Shown: in pieces, positions 1 through 10,242 of the stretch
Layout of the letters: each line of letters starts with the position of its first letter
Position numbering within the stretch: position 1 is the stretch's first letter
Assembly: GCA_001936135.1 (NCBI GenBank)
Contig: CP012822.1
Location: forward strand, 620,001-684,000
DNA length: 64,000 nt
DNA from: Saccharomycopsis fibuligera x Saccharomycopsis cf. fibuligera
Lineage: Eukaryota; Ascomycota; Saccharomycetes; Ascoideales; Saccharomycopsidaceae
Direction: 5' to 3'
Program-made: the position numbers and the translations under genes
Notes under the pieces: generated by a model
What the model saw: the letters and a program-made list of their open reading frames with translations, nothing else
The model's database searches: none
Told to the model about the DNA's origin: nothing

Positions 1-310
1 ATTTGTTGGATCAATAATTAATCAATTATGTAAATTGTTTAAAGCATTCTTCTCTAAGCCTTTTTATCTCTAGGATGAATGAACACTTGTCCAAAAAGCG
101 TGGCTTTAGACGATTCCTTACATCAAGTGAAAAAAAAAAAAACGAAGAATGTCGAAATAATAAAAGTATTAATATTAGTATTCATCAAAGTATTTATCAA
201 CATAAATTAATACTTCCACTAATACTAATACTAACATATAAAAGTATCAAAAACTCAAAGAAAACATAAACTTTGGTAGAAGTGAATAAATGTTGCACCC
301 AGGTTATAGA

Positions 311-352
<42 letters not shown>

Positions 353-876
353 TTTTCTTCAAAAATAAATGGTAGGGTGGGAGAATTTTGACAAAGAGTA
401 TGCTTTACCTCATAAAAAATAAAAAGCATAATAAATATAAATATCGACAAGCCAAAACTGAAAAGTGGAAAGCAAAAAGACATATAAGATATAAGATAAG
501 GGTAGAATAAAGAACAAAAGGAAAAGGAAAAGGAAAAGGCTACGGGAAACGTACCGCCTAAAATCTAAAAATTCTATAGTTGTTAAAAAATAAACATAAA
601 AAAGGACTTAATAGAAGAATAAGGTAAATAAAGACGAAAGGAAAGAAGCCAAAAAATGCGGGGAAAAATATAACAAGATATAATTTAATCGGTTTTCTGT
701 AATTCATTCATCGAACTTATCAAAAATCGAGCAATGTATACCTCATTTTGATAGAAACTATCAATGGTAATGGTAATGTTAAGCCAAACAACAGTGAGCA
801 AAGACGGCATATGAGTGAAAGGTGTGCGTAATAATTGACAAGACAACATAAGAGAGGCGAAGAGAAAGTAAACAAG
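1..876. other. Gene-free flank downstream of TEC1
   Basis: AT-rich sequence with no convincing gene. It contains an uninterrupted A28 run at 312-339 and a short GGAAAA tandem at about 519-539. The only reading frame of note, an ATG-started 64-codon frame at 75-269, is low complexity and resembles nothing I know. The right end should hold the 3' UTR of TEC1. Confidence 0.7.
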
Positions 877-3531
877 TTACCAAATCAATTCTTCTGCGAA
901 ATTCTCAGTTTTGAAACTCGACTTACTATTAGCAAACGCATCCAAGCCGAAGTCATTATAGTTAACTCCCACTCCCATACCTATGATATTCCCATTTGCA
1001 TCGGCTGCAGCGGTGTAGTTGTTGTTAGAGTTATTAGTATTGACATTGTTGATTTGTTCGACTGGATAAATCGAAGTGTTCGAAGAAGAATTACTAGCGG
1101 CGGAATTCAAAGAAAAATCAGAGTTGAAAGAAACACTAGACTCATTAATAGATCCGTCTTGAACAGCGGAAACTTCAACAGCAGCTTCGAACGATGACTG
1201 ATGAAAATTTTGTCCATTGTTGTTGTTGTTGTTGCTGTTGTTGTTGTTGTTGTTAATGGCGCCATCAGGAGTAGTGTTACTGGTACTATTGTCAGCGTTA
1301 AAGTTGAAATTGAAATTGCTTGCAACTCCGGCTTCAAATTGCTGCAATAAGTTGCTAGATTCAGAGTACATTTTCTTTGGAATTGGACCATTGACACTAA
1401 TGTGATGACCAGCATTGCCATTGCTACTTTCATTGAAAGAGCCGCTGTTGATATTGTTCATGGAATTCATAGAAGTACCACTTGCAATAAAATTTCCGGG
1501 ATACTCAAATTGTCCAGCAGCAGCCATACTGTTAGAAAAAGTGACAAAGTTTGGACTATGGAATTGACGATTTTGAGTTGTGGTGCTAAAATTTTCATTC
1601 ATTGAACCATCGTTGTAACCCTGTTGTTGGAATTCATTGCTAACCGGCGAACCATTGTGGTATTGCTGTTGACGTTGGTGCTGTTGCTGAGGAGCAGCTT
1701 TCTGGTTTATCATATTGATTGGAGATTCCAATCTGTTGATCAAATCCTCTTGTTGTTGCAAGTTAACCAAGTTGTAAGACGGGGTTTGCATGGCTTGCAT
1801 GTTTCTATTTGGTGAAGGAGTAGCTGATGGGGTATATGGGTATGGTTTCTGATGCTGTTGCTGTTGTTGTGGTTGTGGTTGTGATTGTGGTTGATGATGA
1901 ACATAGTTACCGGAATTCATTAAAGGCATCATTGGATCATGGTTCATTGCTGGAATTGGTGCTGGAGCAGCAAGACCAACATTTGCAGGAACACCGGCGG
2001 CAGCAGTGATCATCATTGGATTAATCAAATGGATTCTTCTAATGGTGGTTTGTGCCTTGATTGGTTCATGAACTCTCAAGAATTCCCACAAGATAATAGA
2101 TCTAATATCTTTTTTCAAAATGTTTGCAGGACCAGAAGCAGCAGCGGCGGCTTCATCAGCGCCATAGTTGTTTTTGAAAATGATTTGCTTGATGGTAATA
2201 GCACGAATAGCAACATCTTTATGTTTATCATCAACATCAGCGGTCTTAGTCTTTCCTAAAGAAGTGAAAAAAGCGTCCCAAAATTCAGGAGCGAATTTAA
2301 TTTTCAAATCAGCATTTTTCACACCATTGTTGATCTCTTGAGACTTGACTTCTGCCAAATCAGTCAATCTAACAACCTCTTGACCAAACGAATAAATGAC
2401 TGTCAAGACAGACCAGCTAGATTCATTGACTGATAAACCTTTCAATTCCAAATCAAGATGAGTGTTGTAGCTTTCAAGGTTTTTTTCATCCTTGTCAAGT
2501 TCACTTGGCAAATGGACTTTACACATACCGTGCAATGATGGAATAGCATTATTCAAGACCAAGTCAAATAAACCTGGAAATCTGGCAGAAATATTAACAT
2601 TGTTTTTCAACTTTAATGTAGTGTCAAATTCCTTTGATTTCAAACTCGATAAATTGCGATTGCTGCAACTCATTTGGAAACCTTTTAACCCTACTTCACA
2701 AATATTTTTCATATAGTGTGATACTCTTCTTCTGTTTGGCTTTTTGTTGATGTTCAAAAGATGAGCAGTGGCACCTCCGGTAACCAATTGGTTGTCACCA
2801 ATAGATTTTTGGAATGTAATCTTAGAGAAAACTTCTTCAAACTTTTTCAACGAGTTTGGGTCAGAAGGCCCATTGTTAATCAAATCAATCAAATCATCAT
2901 TTTTTTTCAAGTTTTTAATGACTTGAATATGAGAACTGACTTGTTTTCTGGTTCTCAATTTACCAGTTTCTTGCAATATGTAATCAGAGATCAATTCGTT
3001 TCTACCGCAAGATCTTCCACTGACTTTGATTTTACTCAACCCGTTCTTTGGAATAATTCTTAATGCTTCTTCAAATGCTTTTTCAACATCTGCACCCCAG
3101 ACTTCACTTTCTTCTTCCATTGTAGCTCTATTGCTCATTTGATAGCTGTTTTCAGAGGAAGCGGAAAGTGATGAAGACAATTTGATCATTTTGCTTACCA
3201 TCTCATCATCATTTTCTGAGAGTTTGGTTGCACTCAATGCCATGTCATCAAAACTTCTCTTGTTGTTACTTGATCCAAAAGAAGTAACGGAAGACTGGGC
3301 CTCCTCATTATCAGAAATTTTAACAGAAGGGGATCCAACATCTGAGTTTACAGAATTGCCATTGTTTTCTTTGTTGGCTTCAAATTTGGAAATTGGCATT
3401 TCTTCTCTCACTGGATTGCTGGTCTCGTGAACTTGATAGATTTGTCGTCCATCATTGGAGATGGAGATGTCAACAATCATTGGCAAGCTCTTTCTAGAAG
3501 GATGAGCCTCGATTTCATCCAAAGCAGACAT
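877..3531 (-). CDS. TEC1: TEA/ATTS-domain transcription factor Tec1
   Basis: An 884-residue protein starting at the ATG on 3529-3531. Residues about 142-212 form a TEA/ATTS DNA-binding domain: [13 protein letters not shown], then [15 protein letters not shown], then a basic helix with [17 protein letters not shown]. The middle, about residues 240-500, is moderately conserved-looking, and the C-terminal half is an activation-type region rich in Q, N, S and P, with N-runs and PQSQPQPQ. The TEA domain plus Q/N-rich tail fits Tec1, which binds CATTCY-type sites and drives hyphal and biofilm genes in Candida species, with Ste12-type partners in Saccharomyces. The gene is longer than S. cerevisiae Tec1 (486 residues), mainly through low-complexity sequence. 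An unusually long gene-free region lies upstream and carries a repeated GGAGTGAC motif that may be autoregulatory. Identification of the family is firm; orthology is very likely because yeasts usually have a single TEA gene. Confidence 0.93.
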   Translation of the reverse strand: MSALDEIEAHPSRKSLPMIVDISISNDGRQIYQVHETSNPVREEMPISKFEANKENNGNSVNSDVGSPSVKISDNEEAQSSVTSFGSSNNKRSFDDMALSATKLSENDDEMVSKMIKLSSSLSASSENSYQMSNRATMEEESEVWGADVEKAFEEALRIIPKNGLSKIKVSGRSCGRNELISDYILQETGKLRTRKQVSSHIQVIKNLKKNDDLIDLINNGPSDPNSLKKFEEVFSKITFQKSIGDNQLVTGGATAHLLNINKKPNRRRVSHYMKNICEVGLKGFQMSCSNRNLSSLKSKEFDTTLKLKNNVNISARFPGLFDLVLNNAIPSLHGMCKVHLPSELDKDEKNLESYNTHLDLELKGLSVNESSWSVLTVIYSFGQEVVRLTDLAEVKSQEINNGVKNADLKIKFAPEFWDAFFTSLGKTKTADVDDKHKDVAIRAITIKQIIFKNNYGADEAAAAASGPANILKKDIRSIILWEFLRVHEPIKAQTTIRRIHLINPMMITAAAGVPANVGLAAPAPIPAMNHDPMMPLMNSGNYVHHQPQSQPQPQQQQQHQKPYPYTPSATPSPNRNMQAMQTPSYNLVNLQQQEDLINRLESPINMINQKAAPQQQHQRQQQYHNGSPVSNEFQQQGYNDGSMNENFSTTTQNRQFHSPNFVTFSNSMAAAGQFEYPGNFIASGTSMNSMNNINSGSFNESSNGNAGHHISVNGPIPKKMYSESSNLLQQFEAGVASNFNFNFNADNSTSNTTPDGAINNNNNNSNNNNNNGQNFHQSSFEAAVEVSAVQDGSINESSVSFNSDFSLNSAASNSSSNTSIYPVEQINNVNTNNSNNNYTAAADANGNIIGMGVGVNYNDFGLDAFANSKSSFKTENFAEELIW

Positions 3532-5908
3532 TGTTACCTAAACTTTTTGGTATTTTTTGCAATTGTAATAATGGAACTTTTTTGAGATAGTAAAAATTGT
3601 ATGTTTATTGTTATCTAGATGCGGTTCAACCTTATTGATAGTTGCTATTATTTGTTTCTGTTTATTTTTTGTTTTTTGTTGTTTATGATCAAAGGAGTGA
3701 CTGGTCGTAGCAAAGGAGTGTAATAAGTTGGCTTGGTGATGTAAAAGAAGGGGGTGGGGAGTTTAGGTAAACAGTTTTCTAAAGGAGTGACAAAGTGTGG
3801 TATATTCTTAGTTAGAATTGGTTAAAGGAATGACTATAGTTGAGAATGGAGTTTTCAACTTGCAGGGACAGAAGAAACTGCTTGTTATTGGGATGAAAGT
3901 GATGTTGTGTTTGACACTGGGAAGGTTCAAAGGAGTGACTGGAGTTTGGTGTGAAACAACAACGAATTGAGCAAATTATGGAAGGTTAGGAAAGGGAAAG
4001 AAAGGGAACGGGAAAAAAGCTCAAAATCAAGACCAGAAAATAATAAAAGTTTTGAGTGAGCGGACCTGGTGATTGTTATATACAGAAATGCCCACTGGAA
4101 ACCGTAAACACGATTTGCCCGCTCCGCGTTGCTGCAAGACAAGCGTACCTCTACTTGATCCTGCGTACCTACGCATATTTATACGTTGTTAGGCATATTA
4201 ATGCGTAAGATTACTTGGTGGTAAGAGGCAACAATAAACTGCAATGACTGCTAACACCCTCGAGGAAGACAGAGTGCAGGGTGGCGTATGCTGTAGCAGA
4301 ACAACAAAACTAGCTATTCGGGACTGCGTGACTGATGGGCAGCTAGCAGTACTAGTAGGTGGGGCAAGGGACCTATCAGAGTGCTCCGTGGACCGGAAAA
4401 ACAGTTACAAGAAACGGCGCCAAAGAATCGTAGCGAATGCACACCAGCCGTTAGTTCTGTGGTAGCACCAGATAGACAGCTAAAGCTAGCTCAAGGTGGC
4501 TTGCGATACCACACCTCATTACTGAGCCAAGCAGAAGACATGCTAAGCAGAATAACTTCTCCCGGTGCCAAGGAACAAAAACAGCACTGCTTATGAGAAA
4601 GAGTTGTTGGCAGGCTGTCTGCTAGCTTGCACTGTACAAAACTATATATAGCCGGGGTTAGTACTGGGCAGCGGTCTCAGGCGGATCGGTCAACACTTCT
4701 ACTGGGAACGGCAATCTTCCTTCCGCAAACAGCAGCAGCGGTCGCTCAAAGCAGTAGTCATTCTGCGTAGGGTAAACACCTCTCTTTACGCATTGGGTAA
4801 TAAGGGTTGTCGTACAATTGCAATTTTGACAATATTGAATATTATTTGTTCGCCCTGGTCATCTTCAAGTTTTTGAAAGGTAGTTGGCCGAGTCGATTTC
4901 AAAGCTCGCCTTCTAAGCTGGCCATGTTATAAATTTTAGTTGAAAGTAGATTTTTGAATCTCCGCAGCGTAAGCTTTTCTGTAAATCATTCATTTAATTT
5001 GCTTCCTTTTGGTCCCCCCCAGCTAGCTAGTGAACTTTTTTGTCTGACCTTTTGGTAATCCGTTGTACAGTTTCAACGAGAAATTCCAGACTCCCGTTGT
5101 AAGCCTAATCTTCGATGTAGGCAAGCAAGGGTTAAACAATACAATCTTGTCTTGCATCGGCTAGCCACACGCCAGAAATAACCCTGCATTCAAAAAACTT
5201 ATAGTTTCTGCTTTTGAACAAACTATTAATATAAAACTTTAAATTTCAATTATTATTGGCTGTTTTATTTTCTCAAACAATTGTTGCTTTGGTGCATCAG
5301 ATCTGTTGATGCAGCTATCCCTGAGCTCTGTTCCGTTGTGTTCTAGATTAAAGACATGACCGTCGGGATACTGTGTTTTCACACAGGCATGCAACATCCA
5401 TAGGTACATCTACATCATGTTTGGTTTTTGCAGTGTCTTACACCAATGTTTGAATACAGGCCCAATTCTCAGCCGGTCGGTCTCAAACTGATGCCATGTT
5501 GCTAGCTATTTACGGACGGAATATTCTGGCAGGCGTTTCAACCTTGTGGCTCACCGTATTTCTGCTACCCGTCATTACTTGTGAGGGCGCATGCCGGGCA
5601 AATGAATAACATGCATGGATCATTGGCGCGGTAAACATCATTTTACCGTACTCTATTACACCGTATTATATTGGACAATATCAGCAGATTAGCAGGCCAT
5701 ATTTGTGGTATTTCTAAAAGGCTTAGGCTCTAAGAAGACGGTTTAAATTGACATCCGTTTAACGTTTTCTTGCGCATGTAATTTAAAAATGGGCGCTGAC
5801 ATAAATTGACGGATAACATATGTCTTAGTGCTAGCCGAAAAGCTAGCTGGACAGAAAAACCGTCATGATCAGAATCCGCAGGATGTCAGCGATAATGATT
5901 AAGGACCA

Positions 5909-5941
<33 letters not shown>

Positions 5942-6889
5942 AATAAAATAAAAGAAAGGAAGAAAAAAGAAGGTGAGCATCGTTTTAGAAAAGACATAGA
6001 AGTTTGAAACGCAAGACTTCGTTTGCTTTCGAAACCGGATGATTTACAGACATAATATTTGAAAAGGTCGAAATAATACCAAGCTGAAAGGGAGGCAAGT
6101 CAGCTGTAGATGAATAAGTGTAAGTCAGAAACATCTGTAGGCCCGGTATGGCTGTTATGTCTCAAAAGTACCAAAATGATGTTGGTCAATTCATGCAGTC
6201 TTGATTTACTATACAATAAAGATCGTGGTGAATGAAAATCTTACAACTAGATACGTTGTTCCTTTATCCACTGACTCCAGGTACGTCAAGAACAACTTAG
6301 TTGTCAGAAAGCTGGCGAGATACAAAAAAAATAATCTTATTTTTTTTCAAGCATTTCATTCCTCTAAAACACATAATTCTCTGAGAGAAAAAATTACATT
6401 AAAGATAAAAAAAGGGAAAACTGTCTTTTTTTTCGAAACCTTATAATCAAACGATAGTTGGATTTTAAAGACGGGAAATTGGGCTAGCTACTGTAGTATA
6501 CATTGTATTGTCGCAGCAAAGTGAGACAACGAACGCACGATGCACTCCTAAAACATACTCTCCGAAAACATTTGAAAGGAATTGATCAAGGTGACAGAGA
6601 AGTTATCAATAATAGCTGTAGCAAAGAAATGGGGATAACGTATAACGGCATTGACAATGGCATCCAAATCGATAAGAAGAACAATGACCGGGGCTCGGAA
6701 GATAAAGCCACGGGGATATTCACAAAAGCAGCAAAACAAGTCCAAGGTGTTTCGCCAAAGAACGATCAAAGAACTGGAGACGAACAAGTGGGAAGGAATA
6801 ATGTGAATACATTAAAAAGCCCAGATATTTGAAAGGATGCTATACTATTCTAATGTAATAGGCTTTAATATCTGTTCGCAGTGCAACTT

Positions 6890-6927
<38 letters not shown>

Positions 6928-7369
6928 GGAGAAGTTATAAATAAAATAGAATACTGTTGGGGTTTGAAACAGACCTTTTAAACTTGCAGTAAAGCAAGTT
7001 CAAAAGACACTGCCGTGGAGTTTTGATTTTCTGAAAACCAAGACCTACCTGGTAGCACATAAATGCATATGTGTAAAAATTTAACAATCTTGAATAATTT
7101 GTCACTTTTGGTGCTCACCTTGGATTCCATGTAGTTATGTTTCCAAATACATACCGTTAGTGCAAAGGCCTTTTTCACATATTTCTTAAAATTCAAAATG
7201 GCCTTTCAATTTTTCTTATCTTACATATATAACTAGTCAGAATATCTGTGAGAGAGTATTTTATTTACTTTATTTATTTTATTGTTATTTCTGCTAACAA
7301 AGTTGAGAATATACTACCATAATTAGAAAAGAAATAAAGAATGTAATAAATCACACAAGTCTGTACAGC

Positions 7370-7413
<44 letters not shown>

Positions 7414-7889
7414 TTAGCGTTGTTACCGGTTCGCAGATTGTTTGTCTTATTTTAAGAACTAAGGAAACTACTTGATTGATTGGTTTCACAGTTTTAATAT
7501 TACAATTGAGCGAAATATACTGTACTGCACAAGATATACTGACTAACAGCCCCGAAGACAAAATCTCATATATGGTCTTCTTAGCGACACTCTAAACGGG
7601 GCTGAATTTGGCTTTCAGGAACAGAGTACCATTCCTTCTTCAGTCATTTTTAAAAAGACGCAAATATTTGTACGGTTGTTTCTTATAAAATACGGATATT
7701 GTCCGTGTATATGTGGATCAAACAGTGTTACCCTGCCACCGTGTTAAGTATGGTAGGCTCGCAGCATTTTCAATATAAAAAAAATAGCCAAGATTGGTGG
7801 TTCACCCCCAGAGTCATCGAACCAACTTGGTAAACTTATTACCTCTACTTCCCTTTGTTTACTATCTATACGAGATAGAGTCGGCAAAG
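3532..7889. other. 4.36-kb gene-free region (TEC1 promoter and ATP11 promoter)
   Basis: No supportable gene. Short frames inside it (for example 4244-4465, and 6503-6832 which opens with TTG) look like chance: no recognisable domain and poor start context. The TEC1-proximal 400 bp hold five copies of an AAAGGRGTG-type motif, listed separately. Long A runs occur at 5910-5940 (31 nt), 6892-6925 (34 nt) and 7371-7411 (41 nt). Sequence composition is less AT-rich between about 4240 and 5700 than around it. Long upstream regions are typical of morphogenesis regulators in Candida; I infer most of this is TEC1 control region. Confidence 0.6.
3691..3939. promoter_or_regulatory. Five copies of AAAGGAGTG(A/T) upstream of TEC1
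   Basis: Copies start at 3691, 3712, 3781, 3824 and 3929. Four read AAAGGAGTG and one (3824) reads AAAGGAATG. Read toward TEC1 this is CACTCCTTT or CATTCCTTT. CATTCC is the classical TEA-domain site and CACTCC differs by one base, so autoregulation by Tec1 is a plausible inference. They lie 160-410 bp upstream of the TEC1 start codon. Confidence 0.45.
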
Positions 7890-8864
7890 ATGAGCTTTTC
7901 AATGTTTCCAAGAGCAATCGCTGGCCGCTTGCTAGCCAGCAAAAGTGCCACTTTAATACCCGCCAGAAATGCCCTTATTGTCAACAATATTCGTTTTTTA
8001 CAATCCCACGCTCAAGAAGCCGTGATCCAGAAATACAAAGAAAAATTAAATAAAAAAGCTCGAGAAGTAGGAGCTAAAGATATCGACGATTTAAAAGAAA
8101 AACTTAAAGATGAAATTGAAGCTAAAAAGCAAGAACTTAACAAGTTTGGTGATTCCCTTGAGGAACTCGATAAGCAGTTGGCAGCTACTGGAGGCTCCCC
8201 ATCTAACCCAAATGTTATCAAAATTAACAAACCGCTTGCCCCTACTAATGCTGAAGAAGTACAGAAACAAAAGGCTAAAAAGCAAGCTGATAAGCCTCCA
8301 TTCAAAACTCTCGGCTCGTATATTGATATTGCTAAAATATCTGCATTGAATGCAGAACAAATTGGTTTCATATGGCGTGCCAGATTCCAAGCTAATCCAC
8401 AAAATGTGTGCTCCATCATTCCTCTGGAAGTTTATGACCAGTTACATCAAACCGCAAGAGAGAACCCACATTTCATTTTACCATTAAAGAGGGAAAATCA
8501 GGGCCATGAGTTGCATTTCGTTCAGTGGAATTTCTCCGGAAAGCACACCACTCATGTGATTTTGACTACTTTAGCAGAATACAAATTGCACGGTGAATTT
8601 TCCAAGCCGCATACAACGTTAACTTTCCATAAAGAATTGGCTAAAGATAAAGGAATTGTGCTAATGAATGGCTTGCTTGAATCAGATACCGGTATAAGTC
8701 TCGAAGATTCGCAATTGTTGATTCTTAACTTACAGAATTTTTACGGTGGTTTGAAAAATGGTGAAACCAATAACAAATTGAAGTTGTTAAGGGCTTTCAA
8801 CAAAGGCACTGATGACTTCTCTCTTGAAGAGTTGATTAAGGAGTCTAAGGATGTTGATGCTTGA
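7890..8864 (+). CDS. ATP11: F1-ATPase assembly chaperone Atp11
   Basis: Start chosen at the ATG on 7890, giving 324 residues; the open frame extends upstream only through a TTG. The N terminus (MSFSMFPRAIAGRLLASKSATLIPARN) is a basic, Ser/Ala-rich mitochondrial presequence. Residues about 48-105 are a charged coiled coil (QKYKEKLNKKAREVGAKDIDDLKEKLKDE). The C-terminal domain carries family features: KTLGSYIDI, IGFIWRARF, the FILPLKRE segment, ELHFVQWNF, and HTTLTFHKELAKDKGIVLMNG. Atp11 binds free beta subunit of F1 in the mitochondrial matrix and prevents aggregation before alpha/beta assembly. A CTG codon at 8424-8426 (residue 179, IIP-x-EVYD) sits where the human homologue has a small residue, compatible with serine decoding. 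It is convergent with RFC3, 380 bp apart. Confidence 0.93.
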   Translation: MSFSMFPRAIAGRLLASKSATLIPARNALIVNNIRFLQSHAQEAVIQKYKEKLNKKAREVGAKDIDDLKEKLKDEIEAKKQELNKFGDSLEELDKQLAATGGSPSNPNVIKINKPLAPTNAEEVQKQKAKKQADKPPFKTLGSYIDIAKISALNAEQIGFIWRARFQANPQNVCSIIPLEVYDQLHQTARENPHFILPLKRENQGHELHFVQWNFSGKHTTHVILTTLAEYKLHGEFSKPHTTLTFHKELAKDKGIVLMNGLLESDTGISLEDSQLLILNLQNFYGGLKNGETNNKLKLLRAFNKGTDDFSLEELIKESKDVDA

Positions 8865-9246
8865 TCATTGTGAGTTAGTGTTATTAGGGATATTCTTGTA
8901 TATACAAAACAAGACATTGGTTATACTACCACTGATAGGTTAAGTATTATATATAAGACTGCGGTGATACTATGCAATTTTCTTGTATGACTCCGTGGAG
9001 AAAAAAAAAAAGAATGATATTAACAATGTATAGTTGTAACTGTCTTATAGTAGTAGAAAATCTTCGCTAACCTAAGTTGTTACCATTTAAGATGACACAC
9101 AACGCATCATAACATCTCAAAAGTTTTAATGAGTAATTCTTCATTAATTTCATGACAAAATCATTTTACAAACCTTACATATTATTCACGATAATAATGT
9201 TGTGCAACAATATATGAACCAACTTTTATTCGCTATCAACTTCAGA
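8865..9246. other. Convergent 3' intergenic region ATP11/RFC3
   Basis: AT-rich, no reading frame of interest. It should contain both 3' UTRs and polyadenylation signals. A short A run lies at 9001-9011. Confidence 0.6.
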
Positions 9247-10242
9247 TTATGCTTCATTCGTCATCGCGTCTTTAATTGTAGCAATCACCGCCGAGGCCTG
9301 AATCTTTGTATTACCACCTTTACTTATCCCATACTCAATTTCCGCCAACCCTTTCAACACCTGAATTCTCGTTGCTGGTTTCAATTTATAATTGTCCAAA
9401 ATCTCCACAAACCCACTTAGCAAATCAATAATCGCCAACCCTTTCTGCTTAGTAACTTTTTCAAAATACAAATAAGCCGTAGTGAATTCTTCTTTCAAGA
9501 TTGAATCCAACAATGCATTAATATCATCAGGATTAGCATTACCAATGCATTCGTAAACCATTTCTTTAGTGACCTCATCAGTGGCTGGATTATCCAATGC
9601 TGCTTGACATGCTTGAAGAACATTCAAACTTTTCCGCATATCACCTTTCAGTAAAGCCAAGAGAGCCTGCACTGCTTCGGGACCAACTTTGAGGTTCTCA
9701 TGCTGGAGCACATAATGGATTCTTTCTTCGATTGCCTTTTGCTTCAATGGGGAGAATCTAAATCGGGTACACCTCGATAATAATGCTGGATTCAATTTAT
9801 GAGCATAGTTGGCCAATATCACAAATCTAGCATTTTTGGTATATTTTTCAATGATTCGCCTAAGGGCGTTTTGTGCCACATTTGTCATAGCGTCAGCCTC
9901 ATCTAAAATAATTAATTTGAAGCCGGAATTGAAAATTTGCATCGTGCTAGCAAAATTTTTCACTTGATCTCTAATTACATCAATCCCACGATCATCTGAA
10001 GCATTCAATTCCAAAATCATTGAACGATAATGTTTTTCTCCATAAATTTTTTTAGCCATCGCAAGCACAGTAGAGGTTTTACCAGTGCCCGGCGGGCCAT
10101 AGAATAGGAGATGAGGGAGTTTGCCCTCAACTATGAATTTATCTAACGTAGTGACAATTTCTTCTTGCCCTGAAATGTCGTCCATTGAGGTTGGACGGTA
10201 TTTTTCAACCCATGGGAGGTTTTCGTTACGGACAGAGGCCAT
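9247..10242 (-). CDS. RFC3: Replication factor C subunit 3 (clamp loader ATPase)
   Basis: A 331-residue AAA+ protein, close to S. cerevisiae Rfc3 (340). It opens with ENLPWVEKYRP, then Walker A GPPGTGKT at 49-56, Walker B LDEADAM (D114-D117), the RFC-box sensor SRC arginine-finger motif at 156-158, and the C-terminal collar helices. RFC loads PCNA onto primer-template junctions, and the same small subunits also serve the Rad24, Elg1 and Ctf18 clamp-loading complexes. Residue 198 (codon at 9649-9651 on the + strand, CAG, so CTG in the gene) lies in ALLAL-x-KGDMRK, where S. cerevisiae has ALIELSNGDMRR and human RFC5 also has Ser. This is good evidence that CTG is read as serine here. A perfect MluI cell-cycle box lies 260 bp upstream. 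Confidence 0.96.
   Translation of the reverse strand: MASVRNENLPWVEKYRPTSMDDISGQEEIVTTLDKFIVEGKLPHLLFYGPPGTGKTSTVLAMAKKIYGEKHYRSMILELNASDDRGIDVIRDQVKNFASTMQIFNSGFKLIILDEADAMTNVAQNALRRIIEKYTKNARFVILANYAHKLNPALLSRCTRFRFSPLKQKAIEERIHYVLQHENLKVGPEAVQALLALLKGDMRKSLNVLQACQAALDNPATDEVTKEMVYECIGNANPDDINALLDSILKEEFTTAYLYFEKVTKQKGLAIIDLLSGFVEILDNYKLKPATRIQVLKGLAEIEYGISKGGNTKIQASAVIATIKDAMTNEA

Noticed and set aside
4244-4596. Overlapping 73- and 71-codon frames upstream of TEC1
   Set aside because: No recognisable motif, overlapping frames, typical of chance in less AT-rich DNA.
6503-6832. 109-codon frame upstream of ATP11
   Set aside because: Starts with TTG, hydrophilic without family resemblance; likely chance.
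7794-7889. Upstream extension of ATP11 (32 extra residues)
   Set aside because: The extended frame starts with TTG and reads hydrophobic non-presequence text; ATG at 7890 gives a good mitochondrial presequence and family-like length.
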